From: an uncultured Lachnospiraceae bacterium
GTDB lineage: Bacteria > Bacillota > Clostridia > Lachnospirales > Lachnospiraceae
NCBI GenBank assembly: GCA_948794795.1
Contig: CAQGLR010000061.1
Location: 1 to 17,552, forward strand
Length of the DNA: 17,552 nucleotides
Direction: 5' to 3'
The notes beneath the pieces were generated by a model that saw only the letters and a program-made list of their open reading frames with translations, did not search any database and was not told where the DNA came from. Positions 15,450 to 17,552 of the stretch are shown one piece after another (position 1 is the stretch's first letter; each line of letters opens with the position of its first letter). The position numbers and the translations under genes were made by a program.

Positions 15450-16217
15450 ATGAATATTTTATTTACTATTTGTGGCAGGGCAGGTTCTAAAGGTATAAAA
15501 AATAAGAATATACTTAATTTTGCTGGTAATCCTCTTCCATATTATACAATTTCTGCACTTGATTTATTTTTAGAAAAAACAAGTTTAGATATTAAAGGTG
15601 ATATAGCTGTCAATTCTGACAGTATGGAATTATTAAAAATAATGGAAGAAAATCCTATAAGGTCTTTAGAATTGATAAAACGTAGTCCAGAGCTTGGTGG
15701 TGATAATATTGGAAAAATTGAAGTAATTAGAAACTGTCTGGAAAATATGGAGAAAAGAAAAAAATGTATATACGAAATAGTAGTTGACCTTGATATTACA
15801 TCACCTTTGCGTACAGTTATGGATATAGAAAAACTTATAAATAAACATATTGATAAAAAACCTGATGTTACAGTGTCTGTAACACCAGCAAGGAGAAATC
15901 CATATTTTAACCAGATAAAGGATACTGGACACGGATTTAAAAAGGTTATTGAATCAGATTATACAGCAAGGCAACAGGCTCCAGAAATATTTGACTTGAA
16001 TGCTTCATTATATGCATACTCCCCTGGATATTTGAGAAGTGGGAAAGGGGTGCTTGATGGATATTGTGAATGTATAAAGATGTATGATACAGGGGTACTC
16101 GATATTGATAGTGGAAATGATTTTGAATTAATGGAAGTTATAGCAAGATATCTTTTTCAGAAAAATCCTGGTTTTATGGAGGTTTATAAAAACATATGTA
16201 CAAAAGTAAAGAATTAG
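15450..16217 (+). CDS. legF: CMP-legionaminic acid synthetase (acylneuraminate cytidylyltransferase family)
   Basis: A 255-residue cytidylyltransferase that activates the nonulosonate with CTP, producing the donor for the transferase. The N-terminal CTP-binding signature ICGRAGSKGIKNKN spans 7-20. The central segment VDLDITSPLRT has the D-L-D-x-T-S-P-L-R form common in LegF/PtmB-type enzymes, in place of the L-Q-P-T-S-P-L-R of NeuA. RQQAPEIFDLNASLYAYS follows in the sugar-binding region, and DIDSGNDFELME near the C-terminus supplies acidic metal ligands. AGGGGGA at 15434-15440 precedes ATG 15450, one base after the previous stop codon. The end overlaps the next gene by 22 bases. Confidence 0.9.
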   Translation: MNILFTICGRAGSKGIKNKNILNFAGNPLPYYTISALDLFLEKTSLDIKGDIAVNSDSMELLKIMEENPIRSLELIKRSPELGGDNIGKIEVIRNCLENMEKRKKCIYEIVVDLDITSPLRTVMDIEKLINKHIDKKPDVTVSVTPARRNPYFNQIKDTGHGFKKVIESDYTARQQAPEIFDLNASLYAYSPGYLRSGKGVLDGYCECIKMYDTGVLDIDSGNDFELMEVIARYLFQKNPGFMEVYKNICTKVKN

Positions 16218-16879
16218 AAATGGACATACAGGAATTATTGTTCCACCAGTTAGACAATTTTTGGAAAAATTATGATAAGTGTACTATTAGTAAAATTATA
16301 CCTGATGCACTTTATTTGATGGAAAAAAATTATTCTGCTATGCCATCTACGAGATTTTATAATAATGATAATATGGTTTTTTCTCCATATTATTCAGTAA
16401 CATGGATGATATTTTTATACCGTCTTGCTTATCTTGTAAATATAAAAAAAGAGGATGAAGACAAGCATGAAGCAGCAATATTATATTACTTGAATAAAAT
16501 TATGCATTCTGTAGATTGGTATTACGAAGTAAAATTGCCAGTACATTTTATGGCAGAGCATCCTTTAGGCAGTGTTCTGGGGCGTGCACAATATGGAGAT
16601 TATTTATTTGTATACCAAGGTACAACAGTAGGAGGTAATAGAAAAGATGGGAAATTATATTATCCCGTGCTTGGAAATAATATTTTAATATATGCAAATT
16701 CAACTATTCTTGGTAACTGCCATATAGGTAATAATGTAATTATTTCAGCAGAATCATATATAATCAATGAAACAATACCATCTAATTGTATTGTGTTTGG
16801 AAAGTCACCTGATATTGTTATAAAAAATAAAAGTGAGGAAGAAATTAAGGATATGACATCATTTATATGGAAATGGTAA
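16196..16879 (+). CDS. Serine acetyltransferase-like hexapeptide transferase
   Basis: A 227-residue protein with a helical N-terminal half (about 1-112) and a short left-handed beta-helix (about 115-205), the arrangement of CysE-type serine acetyltransferases. EHPLGSVLG (His122) could correspond to the CysE catalytic His-Asp region, and YQGTTVGG at 140-147 matches the L-Q-x-V-T-L-G-G stretch. The second catalytic His, in the R-H-P of CysE, is Tyr156 here (LYYP). The helix has fewer coils than CysE. It is the last gene of the operon, so O-acetylation of the nonulosonate or another repeat sugar is more plausible than cysteine synthesis; this is inference. The start is uncertain: ATG 16196 has GGAGG 13 bases upstream (long), while ATG 16220 has no good site. 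Confidence 0.72.
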   Translation: MYKSKELEMDIQELLFHQLDNFWKNYDKCTISKIIPDALYLMEKNYSAMPSTRFYNNDNMVFSPYYSVTWMIFLYRLAYLVNIKKEDEDKHEAAILYYLNKIMHSVDWYYEVKLPVHFMAEHPLGSVLGRAQYGDYLFVYQGTTVGGNRKDGKLYYPVLGNNILIYANSTILGNCHIGNNVIISAESYIINETIPSNCIVFGKSPDIVIKNKSEEEIKDMTSFIWKW

Positions 16880-17187
16880 ATTTATATAATGTAACTCTTA
16901 GATATTAGCATTGAAATAAGTATACAATACTTGGATTAATGTATGTTCATGTAATAAGCCACAGAATTATTAAGAAAAGTATAAATATAATGACAAGATG
17001 GCAGGAATAATTAAGATTGAAGGTTCTTCCAATAGGTCATAATTGTTTTTTGCTAGTTCAACATAATATAAATAGTTCTGGAATTTTGTTGTGTTTTTCT
17101 TTAACTTTTACTAAATAATTTTACAATGCTTTACTATTGATATACTTTATGGTAAAATTAAAACCTCTGGAAGGTGGTGTATTAATA
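16880..17187. other. Non-coding region at the operon end
   Basis: This 308-base stretch has no convincing gene. It holds a small perfect inverted repeat, AAGTAT-ACA-ATACTT at 16918-16932, not followed by a T-run. A bulged stem TTGAAG/CTTCCAA at 17017-17032 lies 13 bases before a T6 run, too far for a standard intrinsic terminator. TAGTTC is directly repeated near 17055 and 17073. The promoter of the next gene is at its right end. No clear terminator for the glycan operon was found. Confidence 0.6.
17119..17146 (+). promoter_or_regulatory. Promoter with extended -10 for the AAA-ATPase-like gene
   Basis: TATACT at 17141-17146 is preceded by TGA (17138-17140), giving an extended -10 of form TGnTATACT. 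TTTTAC (17119-17124) or TTTACA (17120-17125) lies 16 or 15 bases upstream. Transcription would start near 17153, which supports the GTG start at 17188 with AAGGTGG at 17171-17177 over the upstream TTG at 17137. Confidence 0.5.
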
Positions 17188-17505
17188 GTGGACAAAGTAA
17201 AAATTCCTGTTGGCCGTTCTAGTTTTGCAGATATCCGTAATAATGGTTATTATTTTGTTGATAAAAGTGGTCTTATTGAAGAATTGTTAAAAACAGATGC
17301 CACACAGGCTACATTAATTACCAGACAACGGCGTTTTGGAAAAATGCTTGGAATAAGCATGTTGTCAGAATTTTTTGATATCAGGAAAGACAGTAGTAAA
17401 TTATTTAAGGGATTGTCAATTTCATATAATATAGAATTATGCAGACAATGGATGAACCAGTATCCAGTGCTGTTTTTGTCATTTAAGGGGGTAGACGGAC
17501 CATAA
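17188..17505 (+). pseudogene. AAA-ATPase-like (PF09820-type) protein, truncated remnant
   Basis: The first 105 residues of an AAA-ATPase-like protein, usually about 500-600 residues with a C-terminal PD-(D/E)XK nuclease-like domain. The start is typical of the family (KIPVGRSSFADIRNNGYYFV then DKSGLIEELL), followed by the P-loop-like TRQRRFGKMLG where most relatives have R-P-R-R-F-G-K-T. Pro to Gln and, more seriously, the Walker A Thr to Met would damage nucleotide binding. The reading frame stays recognisable to FLSFKGVDG and then ends with Pro and TAA at 17505. No continuation is seen in any frame of the remaining 47 bases, so the break looks like an insertion or deletion junction rather than a one-base frameshift. 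The right edge of the window prevents a firm decision. Function of intact members is not well established. Confidence 0.72.
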
Positions 17506-17552
17506 GTGCGAACTTAAGCAAGCAATCCTGGTAAAATTGCTGTATGGAAGTC
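17506..17552. other. Unassigned sequence after the break in the AAA-ATPase-like gene
   Basis: These 47 bases do not continue the upstream protein in any frame I can recognise. They contain an imperfectly placed inverted repeat, AGCAAT (17521-17526) and ATTGCT (17536-17541). They could be the edge of a mobile element inserted into the gene, but nothing identifies one. Confidence 0.3.

Noticed and set aside
7188..16217. Reading the cluster as N-acetylneuraminic (sialic) acid synthesis
   Set aside because: A neu cluster does not need a 4,6-dehydratase, LegC or a CBS-nucleotidyltransferase, and the synthase has the LLHCTTEYPAP form.
7188..16217. Reading the cluster as pseudaminic acid synthesis
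   Set aside because: There is no PseG-like hydrolase or PseH-like GNAT acetyltransferase; a LegG/NeuC-type epimerase and a PtmE-like protein are present instead.
16918..16932. AAGTAT-ACA-ATACTT inverted repeat as a terminator
   Set aside because: Six-base AT-rich stem with no following T-run.
17017..17051. Possible intrinsic terminator (TTGAAG/CTTCCAA stem and T6 run)
   Set aside because: The stem is short and bulged, and the T-run begins 13 bases after it, so the geometry is wrong.

Overview
This AT-rich window looks like a gut or rumen clostridium, most likely Lachnospiraceae or a close relative. The evidence is the strong AGGAGG-type ribosome binding sites, the integrase family at the left, and the AAA-ATPase-like/PD-(D/E)XK family remnant at the right, a type often multicopy in such genomes. 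The taxonomic call is inference; no rRNA or marker gene is present.

Layout: all recognisable genes are on the + strand. (1) 122-1186 is a tyrosine-recombinase-fold protein that has lost most catalytic residues. It sits directly in front of the locus and contains a perfect GC-rich 10-bp inverted repeat (905-930). (2) 1266-7195 is a polysaccharide assembly block: a WecE-type aminotransferase (TDP-Fuc4N synthesis), a GT4 glycosyltransferase, a GT52/sialyltransferase-like protein with D/E-D/E-G, HP and SS motifs, a Wzy-like polymerase and a Wzx-like flippase. (3) 7188-13473 and 15450-16217 encode a near-complete CMP-legionaminic-acid-type nonulosonate pathway: 4,6-dehydratase, LegC, PtmE-like CBS/nucleotidyltransferase, NeuD/PglD-like N-acetyltransferase, LegI, LegG and LegF. 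(4) Inserted before legF are two tandem Gfo/Idh/MocA oxidoreductases with different catalytic residues; after legF comes a serine-acetyltransferase-like hexapeptide protein. These three are candidates for tailoring the nonulosonate. (5) 16880-17187 is non-coding, with a good promoter at its end. It leads into an AAA-ATPase-like gene that breaks at 17505 and has a damaged Walker A motif.

How it fits together: GDP-sugar made by the PtmE-like enzyme would be dehydrated, transaminated, N-acetylated, epimerised/hydrolysed, condensed with PEP and CMP-activated. The resulting CMP-nonulosonate would be used by the GT52-like transferase. Together with Fuc4N and at least one GT4-added sugar it would form a lipid-linked repeat, flipped by Wzx and polymerised by Wzy into a surface polysaccharide. 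The initiating phosphoglycosyltransferase, the chain-length regulator and the TDP-sugar genes rmlA/rmlB are not in the window. Most genes overlap or lie within 40 bases of each other, so 1266-16879 is probably one operon.

Most notable points: the catalytically degraded recombinase as locus leader, the putative legionaminyltransferase, the tandem oxidoreductase pair with one member lacking the EKP lysine and the usual histidine, and a Met-type (SMK) dehydratase standing where LegB is expected.
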